A DNA stretch of 31,604 nucleotides from a virus: positions 1 to 31,604 of the IMG/VR virus record IMGVR_UViG_3300031857_012369; one strand, given 5' to 3'. Position 1 is the stretch's first letter, and the number at the start of each line of letters is the position of its first letter. Below, in pieces: positions 17,277 through 23,743 of the stretch. A program made the translations under genes and the position numbers. The notes beneath the pieces are model-generated. The model saw nothing but the letters and a program-made list of their open reading frames with translations. It ran no database searches and was not told the DNA's origin.

Positions 17277-17305
17277 TTGCGTATGATGTGGAAAATTCGT
17301 ATATT
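17277..17305 (+). promoter_or_regulatory. Sigma70-like promoter for the AbrB-like gene
   Basis: TTGCGT (17277-17282), a 17-base spacer and TATATT (17300-17305) preceded by TTCG. The pattern is nearly identical to that before gp32 (TTGCAT-17-TATATT). Confidence 0.65.
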
Positions 17306-17321
17306 AATACATCAATTAAAT

Positions 17322-17341
17322 GAACGATAATTAAATCGTTC
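17322..17341 (+). promoter_or_regulatory. Leader hairpin of the AbrB-like mRNA
   Basis: GAACGAT (17322-17328) pairs perfectly with ATCGTTC (17335-17341) around loop AATTAA, about 10 bases after the predicted transcript start. The gp32 leader has a similar GAAC/GTTC hairpin at nearly the same distance. Confidence 0.55.
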
Positions 17342-17376
17342 TAAATTTTATGTTTCATTAAATTAAAGGTGCTGTA

Positions 17377-17679
17377 ATGGTTACAGTAGATTCATCCAGA
17401 CGTTTTCGTTTTTCAAACAAAATCAGCCGTGAAGCTGGATTTCGTCCTGGACAAAAATTGGCAGTTGTTGCTACATCAAGCAACACATTTCAAATCGTTT
17501 CATCAAGAAAAGTATCAAAGAATTCAGATGCTATTCGCTACTCAGTAGAGAAAGATGGAAGAATCCGTGTTTCAGAAAGTGGACTAAATAGACTTGGTGT
17601 AACACGTAATTCACGTAGAAGAAACGTAAGTAGCTTCCCAGTAAATGTATCCCGTGGTTCTATCACAGTAAGCATTTAA
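17377..17679 (+). CDS. Small basic protein with two AbrB/MazE-like repeats
   Basis: This 100-residue, Arg/Ser-rich protein has no Cys and little acid. It seems to contain two swapped-hairpin (AbrB/SpoVT-like) units: residues 8-38 (RRFRFSNKISREAGFRPGQKL followed by VV and FQIVS) and 60-100 (GRIRVSESGLNRLGV, then a basic, beta-rich tail). The pattern 'GRxxxxxxxxxxLGxxxGxxL' is the reason for the call; I cannot confirm it without a profile search. It is a transcription unit of its own: near-consensus promoter, leader hairpin, AAAGGTG before the ATG, then an inverted repeat and a terminator. Arg codons are largely cgt, as in gp32 and nrdJ, fitting strong expression. A DNA-binding regulator or abundant architectural protein is inferred. 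Confidence 0.55.
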   Translation: MVTVDSSRRFRFSNKISREAGFRPGQKLAVVATSSNTFQIVSSRKVSKNSDAIRYSVEKDGRIRVSESGLNRLGVTRNSRRRNVSSFPVNVSRGSITVSI

Positions 17680-17684
17680 AAATC

Positions 17685-17702
17685 GTTGATTTATAAATCA
17701 AC
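17685..17702. repeat. Perfect 18-base inverted repeat after the AbrB-like gene
   Basis: GTTGATTTATAAATCAAC is its own reverse complement. It begins 5 bases after the stop codon. It can form a 7-base-pair RNA stem with a four-base loop or be a dimeric protein's operator. Confidence 0.7.
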
Positions 17703-17711
17703 TTACCTTAT

Positions 17712-17763
17712 AGGGGGTATTAACCTGTTTATTTAAATTTGGTGAAACCCCCTTATTTTTTTT
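17712..17763 (+). terminator. Rho-independent terminator
   Basis: AGGGGGT (17712-17718) pairs perfectly with ACCCCCT (17747-17753); an inner ACC/GGT pair extends the stem. It is followed by TATTTTTTTT. It separates the AbrB-like unit from the following genes. Confidence 0.75.
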
Positions 17764-17783
17764 ATAAAGATATAAAAATTAAT

Positions 17784-18215
17784 ATGAAAATTACAGACCA
17801 AGAAATAGAAAAAATGTTTGATATTGCAAATTTAAACAGAAAAGATTTGTTAGATGCTTTGATAGATATGGGACCAAAATTTCTTCACAATAAAAAAATG
17901 AAAGAAGAATATGATGTCAACAATCCTACAAGAAATTTTTGTTATGTTGTTTCTGAATTTGTATATTATTATATCGCACCCGAAGGTTCTAAACCATATG
18001 GTTTACGTATAGAAGGTGATGAATCATTACACAGATTTGTTAAATGGCCTGATGGTAGAATAGTTGACTTAACTTGCGATCAATTTCCTGATTATTCAAA
18101 GGTGATATATCAAAATGCCAAGGTGACGAACTTCTTACCTGTCAGCGGCAAGTGGCAACCATCAAAACGTGCAAGACATTTAGCGGGGTTATTAGGATAT
18201 GAAAAAGTTTTTTGA
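17784..18215 (+). CDS. Conserved phage protein with a possible C-H-D (papain-like) triad
   Basis: From the ATG at 17784 the protein has 143 residues. A TTG 45 bases upstream is in frame, but it lies in the terminator stem and is rejected. After a helical N-terminus comes NFCYVVSEFVYYYI (Cys53), then LHRFVKWPDGRIVDLTCDQFP (His83, Asp95), then a basic C-terminus (WQPSKRARHLAGLLGY). The order Cys, His, Asp with these spacings is that of NlpC/P60- and transglutaminase-type papain folds. A widespread phage family with '...CY..sEa...HWF...G.iiDlT..QF' fits from memory. Enzyme activity is inference. It overlaps the PLP enzyme gene by 17 bases. Confidence 0.6.
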   Translation: MKITDQEIEKMFDIANLNRKDLLDALIDMGPKFLHNKKMKEEYDVNNPTRNFCYVVSEFVYYYIAPEGSKPYGLRIEGDESLHRFVKWPDGRIVDLTCDQFPDYSKVIYQNAKVTNFLPVSGKWQPSKRARHLAGLLGYEKVF

Positions 18216-18948
18216 ATATAAAACAATAGATAGTAACGTTAAGTTACAACCAATAGTGATAGAAAAACACGGTAATATAAATGTTGTTAGGGATGATTTA
18301 CTTCCGGGTGGAACTAAAAGAAGATTTATTTATAAGTTTTTAACATCACATCCCAATGTTAAAGAATGGGTTTATGCCTCCCCAAGAGTCGGTTATGCTC
18401 AAGTTGCGTTAGCTCATGCATGTAAAGATTTGGGATTGAAGGCAACTGTTGTTATACCCAAAGGAAAACATTTTTTCTTAACCACAGAAGCTATTTCATT
18501 GGGAGCTAACATGATAGAAGTTCCAATGGGATTTCTGACACACATACAACACGTTGCAAAAAAATATGCCTCTGAAAATGAAAGTTGTGGTCTAATACCA
18601 TTTGGATTAGATCATCCAATCATTATAGATGAAATAAAAAATATAGCGAGTGGTTTGAATATAAAACCAAAAGAAGTTTGGACCTGCATAAGTTCAGGTG
18701 TACTATCACGTGGACTACAATCTGCATGGCCCGATGCTAAGTTTTATGGTGTTAGAGTTGGTCATGGAACAACAGACAGAGAACGTGGAAGAGCAGAAGT
18801 ATTCGATTCAAAATATAAATTTAATCAGAAGTGTAAGTCGGATGAAAAACCACCGTTCCCTTCATCCGATTATTATGATTCAAAAGTTTGGTCATTTATT
18901 AAAGAACACGCATCACCTGATGCATTATTTTGGAACGTTGGTTCCTAA
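18199..18948 (+). CDS. PLP-dependent enzyme, fold type II (ACC deaminase/cysteine-desulfhydrase-like)
   Basis: The 249 residues follow the TrpB/ACC-deaminase plan. The PLP lysine is in VVRDDLLPGGTKRR (Lys40), and the substrate-binding helix follows (ASPRVGYAQVALAHACKDLG). VVIPKG and ISLGANMIEVP are typical, and CISSGVLSRGLQSAWP stands for the Ser/Gly-rich loop that holds the PLP phosphate. Family members are usually 320-350 residues, so this one is short, mostly at the C-terminus (it ends DALFWNVGS). The substrate cannot be read. It overlaps the upstream gene and lies 10 bases before dUTPase. In a phage, roles in amino-acid, sulphur or base-modification chemistry are possible but unproven. 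Confidence 0.72.
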   Translation: MKKFFEYKTIDSNVKLQPIVIEKHGNINVVRDDLLPGGTKRRFIYKFLTSHPNVKEWVYASPRVGYAQVALAHACKDLGLKATVVIPKGKHFFLTTEAISLGANMIEVPMGFLTHIQHVAKKYASENESCGLIPFGLDHPIIIDEIKNIASGLNIKPKEVWTCISSGVLSRGLQSAWPDAKFYGVRVGHGTTDRERGRAEVFDSKYKFNQKCKSDEKPPFPSSDYYDSKVWSFIKEHASPDALFWNVGS

Positions 18949-18958
18949 AGGAGATTAT

Positions 18959-19468
18959 ATGGCTTGGCAAACAACCCAAGAAAATATTAATGTAACATAT
19001 AAAAATGATTTTGATTTGACGGTAAAATTTCGTAAATTGTTCCCCGAAGCAGTAACACCACAATATGCACAAGACGGTGATGCTGGTATGGATTTGACTG
19101 CAACATCGGTAAGAGTCACAGACACATTCATAGAATATGGAACGGGCATTGCGGTAGAAATCCCACACGGCCATGTTGGTCTTCTTTTTCCAAGAAGTTC
19201 AATTACAAAATTACCAGCGGGAGTTTCATTGAAAAATTCAGTTGGTGTCATTGATTCAAATTATCGTGGTGAAATTCTTGCGAGATTTGAATTACCGTAT
19301 ACATGGAATAAAATTCTTGATGATGTAATTCGAGAAATGCCATTAAAAGGTGATAAGGTTGCTCAGTTATTAATCATTCCATATCCAAAGGTTCACTTGG
19401 AAGAAGTACAAGAGTTGTCCAATAGTAATAGAGGCGATGGTGGTTTTGGTTCAACAGATAAAAAATAA
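18959..19468 (+). CDS. dut: Trimeric deoxyuridine triphosphatase (dUTPase)
   Basis: It hydrolyses dUTP to dUMP and pyrophosphate, limiting uracil in DNA and feeding dTMP synthesis. All five motifs of the trimeric family are present: AGMDLTA (1), FPRSS (2), GVIDSNYRGE (3), GDKVAQLLI (4) and the C-terminal RGDGGFGSTDKK (5). The ATG at 18959 follows AAAGGAG and gives 169 residues; the frame is open upstream, but that part only reads across the PLP gene. It forms a nucleotide-supply pair with the class II reductase. Confidence 0.92.
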   Translation: MAWQTTQENINVTYKNDFDLTVKFRKLFPEAVTPQYAQDGDAGMDLTATSVRVTDTFIEYGTGIAVEIPHGHVGLLFPRSSITKLPAGVSLKNSVGVIDSNYRGEILARFELPYTWNKILDDVIREMPLKGDKVAQLLIIPYPKVHLEEVQELSNSNRGDGGFGSTDKK

Positions 19469-19492
19469 TACAACAAGTTTAGAGGAACAGTA

Positions 19493-20122
19493 ATGAAACT
19501 AAAAGATATTTTAACTGAAAATTCTTCATACAATCTAATAAATGAAGCGGGATTGTCAAGATTATTTGCTGGAATAAAACATGGTGAAAAGAAAAGAGAC
19601 TTCTGTGTTATGTCAGCATTCAGAAAGAACCTAACGTTACAACAAAATCGTTCAAGAAATAAAGAAGTGTATGCTACGTTATCAAATTATAAGATGGGTG
19701 GTTATCCATTAATTGGGCATTGGAAAGAAGCACCCGAAGGTGCGGATTGGCAAACAACACCCGAAGAAGATAAAACACTTGTCCAAGAAGAATCAATATG
19801 GTTTTACAAACCTGATAGTATGGAATTAAATCAGTTTACAGATATATGTGTTTCATTATGCAGAAAATTTAATCAGGATAGTGTTATAATTGGTATAGCA
19901 TCCGATGAAGAAGATACAGGTATTTATTTTTATAGTAAGGACGGTTCAAGGCAAAAGTTTGCTTCATCTGTAACAATAAGACCTGAAAAGTTAGGTGATG
20001 CATACAGTATAATGCGTGGTAATCCGTCTAACCCATTTGTGTTTGAAGGAACAGCACAACCTGTAAATATTATAGGCAATATGATGTTTAAACATCAAAA
20101 TATGCTTTGGTTTTCAAAATAA
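19493..20122 (+). CDS. Phage protein with capsid-targeting-like N-terminus (possible DUF3293)
   Basis: The 209-residue protein begins MKLKDILTEN, nearly the same start as the HNH protein at 13392. It looks like a T4-style targeting peptide of about 10 residues ending in (L/I)xE; a second possible site (INE) lies at residues 16-18. After this comes a domain with conserved features: FCVMSAFRKN, RSRNKEVYATL, GGYPLIGHW, EESIWFYKPD, FNQDSVIIGI. The order 'N..R...L...L...Y...G.W...E.S......QdsV' recalls DUF3293-type proteins (memory, uncertain). AGAGGAA precedes the ATG. If the peptide is real, the protein would enter the head and be injected. Confidence 0.6.
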   Translation: MKLKDILTENSSYNLINEAGLSRLFAGIKHGEKKRDFCVMSAFRKNLTLQQNRSRNKEVYATLSNYKMGGYPLIGHWKEAPEGADWQTTPEEDKTLVQEESIWFYKPDSMELNQFTDICVSLCRKFNQDSVIIGIASDEEDTGIYFYSKDGSRQKFASSVTIRPEKLGDAYSIMRGNPSNPFVFEGTAQPVNIIGNMMFKHQNMLWFSK

Positions 20123-20137
20123 TAAATTGGAATGGTT

Positions 20138-20443
20138 ATGAAAATGTTTTTAGTGCAACCAAAACAAAATAAATTCAGTGCGTATCATTTTGATGGAACA
20201 CACGAATCAGCAGTATCGGTTATTGATAAATGGGGATGTGTTATGTCATTGGTCGGTGATAATCTATACAAACTAACTTTAACAGATGGCAGAGATGTTA
20301 TGCCAAATGATTATGTCATATTGGATAACGGTAACAAAAGAATTTATAAACAAGAAGAATTTGTCAGAAGATATGACATTGTATATGATTCACGCCCATA
20401 TAATAATTACGATAGACTTGGCAATTACATGTCAGAAGATTAA
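20138..20443 (+). CDS. Small conserved phage protein, unknown function
   Basis: Two in-frame ATGs lie at 20132 and 20138; GGA at 20129-20131 suits the second better, giving 101 residues. Content: FSAYHFDG, W-containing middle, YKLTLTDGRDVMPNDYVILDNGNKRIYKQEEFVRRYDIV. The 'pxDyvi...G....y....F...Y' ending is shared by a common family of small phage and prophage proteins of unknown role (memory). It lies 12 bases ahead of the DNA polymerase gene, so it is probably in the same operon. Confidence 0.6.
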   Translation: MKMFLVQPKQNKFSAYHFDGTHESAVSVIDKWGCVMSLVGDNLYKLTLTDGRDVMPNDYVILDNGNKRIYKQEEFVRRYDIVYDSRPYNNYDRLGNYMSED

Positions 20444-20455
20444 TTAAGAGGATTT

Positions 20456-22972
20456 ATGTATCAAAATATATTTGTAAAAATAAATACAAATGAAGCTTGG
20501 ATTTGGGATGATGAAAAGGGATTACTGCATTTTAATTACACACCGTATGCTTACAAAAAGGATCCTAATGGAAGTTATCGTTCATTGTATGGAGAATCGT
20601 TAACACGTGTAACTAATTTCGTAAAGAACGATCCAAATATGTTTGAGTCAGATGTACCCGAAACCACTCGTATATTAGTAGACGCATACTACAAATCAGA
20701 TATGCCATCAAAAGGAATAGTGGTTATGGCATTTGATATTGAGGTTGAAATGATTACAGGTCTACCTGATCCAACAACAGGTAATAATGAAATCACTTCT
20801 ATAGCATATCACGATTCGGCTACCAATCAATATACTATATTAGTTTTGGATAAAAAGAAAAAGTTAAAGTCCTCATCATCTGATAATAAAAATGTAGTGG
20901 TGTGTCACGATGAAAAAACTTTGTTATTAAAATTTTTGGATGCACTTCAAGAAATACAACCACATATTATGACGGGTTGGAATTGTGATGCTTTTGATAT
21001 TCCGTATCTTTATAATAGAATAAAAAGAGTTTTAGGAAAATCAAACGCTTATAGACTATCCCCAATTGGTGAAATGTTTTACTCACCGTATAGAAACCGC
21101 TATACTATTGCGGGTATTTCCGTACTTGATTATATGACAGTCTATAAAAAGTTTTCTTATAAAGAATTACCATCCTACGCACTTAACGCGGTATCTATGA
21201 CAGAATTAGGTCGTGGTAAGGTTGAATACGAAGGTAACTTGGATGACCTTATGGAAAACGATATTGAAACCTTCATACATTACAATATAACTGACGTTGA
21301 GTTGATATTGGAATTAGATAAAAAACTCCAATACATTGATTTAGTCAGAGGTATTGCTCATGTTGGCCATGTTCCATACGAAGACTTTGTGTATTCTTCA
21401 AAGTATTTGGAAGGAGCTCTACTAACTTATTTAAAAAATATCGGTGGTATTGTTGCACCAAATAAACCAGCAGATAGACGCGAGAAGATGGAACAATTAA
21501 AAGAGAGTGGTGAACAAGGATTCATCGGTGCATTTGTAAAGGATCCTGTACCAGGACGTTATGAGTGGATGTATGATTTGGATTTAACATCACTGTATCC
21601 GTCAATTATTATGACGTTGAACATTTCACCCGAAACTAAAATAGCTAAAATAGAAGATTGGAGCGCTGAATCATTTGTTCGTGGTACTAAAGAATCATAT
21701 ATTGTAGATGGCAAAATAGTTACTCACGAAAAATTAAAAGAATTTTTAGACAAATATAAGTACACTGTTGCTTCAAATGGTGTAATGTATAACTCCGAAT
21801 ATGTTGGACTTATACCAGCAATTCTTAATGATTGGTTTGATAAGCGGGTTGAATATAAAAATGAAATGAAACGATGGGGTAAAGATGGTAACGAAGAAAA
21901 GTATGAGTTTTATAAGAAAAGACAGTTGGTACAAAAGATTTTGCTTAACTCTTTGTATGGTGTATTAGGTCTACCCGCATTTAGATTTTATGATATTGAT
22001 AACGCTGAAGCGGTTACATTGACAGGACAGACTGTTATTAAGAAGACACAAGATGCTATAAACTCAAAATACAACAAAGAATTAAAAACAGATGCAATTG
22101 ATTATGTTCAATACGTTGATACTGATTCCGTGTTTGTTTCCTGTTTACCTCTGGTTAAAAATAGATTTCCAAACATAGATACGAATGATATTGAAATAAT
22201 GACACCAAAGATATACGAGATAGCAACAGAGGTTCAAGACTACGTTAATCAGTTTTACGATGTTATGTCAAAGAAACTATTTAACACGGAAAAGCATAGA
22301 TTAGAAATCAAACAGGAAATGATTGGTAGAACAGGTTTTTGGCAAAAGAAAAAACGTTACGCACTTTGGATTATATCAGACAATGGTGTTCCAATGGACA
22401 AACTTGAAGTTAAAGGATTGGATATTGTTCGTTCATCTTTCCCAAAATCCTTTCAGAAAATTATGAAAAGCGTATTGATTGATATTTTGAAAGGTAAAGA
22501 AAAGAATGAAATAGATGATTACATATTAAATTTCAAAAAGGAATTGGATAGTATTATCTACGCTGAAGTTGCGAAAAATTCTTCTATAAAAGAAATTAAG
22601 AAGTATGAAGATGTTGTCAAAGATGATGTGTTGGGTAAGTTTGCGAAAGGAACGCCGGCACATATTAAGGCCGCGATAAACTATAATAAGTTATTAAAGT
22701 TATTCAAGTGCCCACCAAAGTTTCCACCAATGAAAAATGGTGATAAGGTTAAGATTGTATACTTAAAAAATAATCAATATGGTTTGGAAGAATTAGCTTT
22801 CAGAGGTGATTCTGATCCAAAAGAAATTTTGGACTTTATCAAGGAACATATTGATGCGAATGAATTGTTTATGTCTGAATTAGACTCAAAATTAAAAAAC
22901 TTCTATGAAGCTATGAAATGGGATTTCCCATCAGAAAGTAAAAAAATAGCAAAAAAGTTTTTTTCTTTCTAA
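20456..22972 (+). CDS. 43: Family B DNA polymerase (gp43 type), main replicase
   Basis: The 838-residue enzyme has proofreading and polymerase domains in the standard order. Exo I: FDIEVE (D94, E96). Exo II: NCDAFD (176-181). Exo III: HYNITD (D280). Motif A: DLDLTSLYPS (374-383). Motif B: KILLNSLYG (494-502). Motif C: YVDTDS (D555, D557). A KxxKRYALW element follows. All catalytic acids are intact. It is a little shorter than T4 gp43 (898). AAGAGGA precedes the ATG. The clamp gene follows after about 50 bases, which carry a CGTATATT-like promoter core. A regA gene, which follows 43-62 in T4, is not seen. Confidence 0.93.
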   Translation: MYQNIFVKINTNEAWIWDDEKGLLHFNYTPYAYKKDPNGSYRSLYGESLTRVTNFVKNDPNMFESDVPETTRILVDAYYKSDMPSKGIVVMAFDIEVEMITGLPDPTTGNNEITSIAYHDSATNQYTILVLDKKKKLKSSSSDNKNVVVCHDEKTLLLKFLDALQEIQPHIMTGWNCDAFDIPYLYNRIKRVLGKSNAYRLSPIGEMFYSPYRNRYTIAGISVLDYMTVYKKFSYKELPSYALNAVSMTELGRGKVEYEGNLDDLMENDIETFIHYNITDVELILELDKKLQYIDLVRGIAHVGHVPYEDFVYSSKYLEGALLTYLKNIGGIVAPNKPADRREKMEQLKESGEQGFIGAFVKDPVPGRYEWMYDLDLTSLYPSIIMTLNISPETKIAKIEDWSAESFVRGTKESYIVDGKIVTHEKLKEFLDKYKYTVASNGVMYNSEYVGLIPAILNDWFDKRVEYKNEMKRWGKDGNEEKYEFYKKRQLVQKILLNSLYGVLGLPAFRFYDIDNAEAVTLTGQTVIKKTQDAINSKYNKELKTDAIDYVQYVDTDSVFVSCLPLVKNRFPNIDTNDIEIMTPKIYEIATEVQDYVNQFYDVMSKKLFNTEKHRLEIKQEMIGRTGFWQKKKRYALWIISDNGVPMDKLEVKGLDIVRSSFPKSFQKIMKSVLIDILKGKEKNEIDDYILNFKKELDSIIYAEVAKNSSIKEIKKYEDVVKDDVLGKFAKGTPAHIKAAINYNKLLKLFKCPPKFPPMKNGDKVKIVYLKNNQYGLEELAFRGDSDPKEILDFIKEHIDANELFMSELDSKLKNFYEAMKWDFPSESKKIAKKFFSF

Positions 22973-22980
22973 AAATTTAG

Positions 22981-22998
22981 TATATTGTACTATAAATA
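22981..22998 (+). promoter_or_regulatory. Clamp-gene promoter region: TATATT core plus TATAAATA
   Basis: TAGTATATT (TATATT at 22981-22986) resembles the other promoter cores in the window. Immediately downstream TATAAATA (22991-22998) is an exact match to the T4 late-promoter element. Both lie within 45 bases of the clamp ATG. Confidence 0.5.
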
Positions 22999-23023
22999 TT
23001 GTTTTATTATTAGGATTATTGTT

Positions 23024-23743
23024 ATGGAAAAATCAAGATTGATTAACTTCATTGGTAAATACCATTTAGGCGGATTGGTTAATTCAGTTGCTTGGAATTC
23101 AAATGGCTCGTTGTACACAAAATTCATTTCCGATGATAAGTGTGTAGTTGGTGAAATTCGTTTAAATAATTTCAATTCAGAAAATGCTAAGTTTGGTGTA
23201 TATCAAACCGATCTTCTTATCAAACTATTGGGTGTATTAGGTAACAATGTAAACCTTAACATTAATGGTGCTGATGAAAAACCATTCTCACTTACTTTTG
23301 ATGATAAGTCAACTACTGTTAATTATATGTTGGCTGACTTGGCAGTTATTCCACCCGCACCTGATTTGAAGCAGTTACCAAACTTTGAACTAAAAATCCC
23401 AATCACTAAGGAATTTATTGATAAGTTCCTGAAGGCAAAGTCTGCATTGCCCGAAATTGAAAAGTTTACGGTATTGAAAAATAAAAAAGAAAAGAAATAT
23501 CAAATTGTAATTGGTTATGCGAATACCAATTCAAATAGAATTTCTATTGACGTTGACTGTGAATGTGATGACGATATTGAACCAATTAGTTTCTCTGCTA
23601 AATACTTCAGTGGCATCTTGGCTGCTAATAAAGATTTGAACGGTGGAACACTAAAAGTATCTTCAGAAGGTTTGGCGGTTGCTGATTTTGATATTGATGA
23701 CTTTGAAGCAACATATTACTTAGTAAAGTTGGAAGATAATTAA
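23024..23743 (+). CDS. 45: Sliding clamp (gp45 type)
   Basis: From the ATG at 23024 the protein has 239 residues; the upstream in-frame ATG at 22985 gives hydrophobic residues across the promoter region and is rejected. T4 gp45 has 228. Two-domain beta/alpha repeats with long strand pairs (YTKFISDDKCVVGEIRLN; TLKVSSEGLAVADFDIDDFEATYYLVKLEDN) fit a trimeric clamp with acidic tips. It holds the polymerase on DNA and in T4 also activates late transcription. Its stop overlaps the next start by one base (TAATG). Confidence 0.85.
   Translation: MEKSRLINFIGKYHLGGLVNSVAWNSNGSLYTKFISDDKCVVGEIRLNNFNSENAKFGVYQTDLLIKLLGVLGNNVNLNINGADEKPFSLTFDDKSTTVNYMLADLAVIPPAPDLKQLPNFELKIPITKEFIDKFLKAKSALPEIEKFTVLKNKKEKKYQIVIGYANTNSNRISIDVDCECDDDIEPISFSAKYFSGILAANKDLNGGTLKVSSEGLAVADFDIDDFEATYYLVKLEDN

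Noticed and set aside
17739-17783. TTG start for the C-H-D protein
   Set aside because: It lies in the terminator stem; the ATG at 17784 begins a sensible protein.
18698-18958. 87-residue N-terminal extension of dUTPase
   Set aside because: It reads out of frame across the PLP enzyme gene; the ATG at 18959 has a strong AAAGGAG and gives a normal family length.
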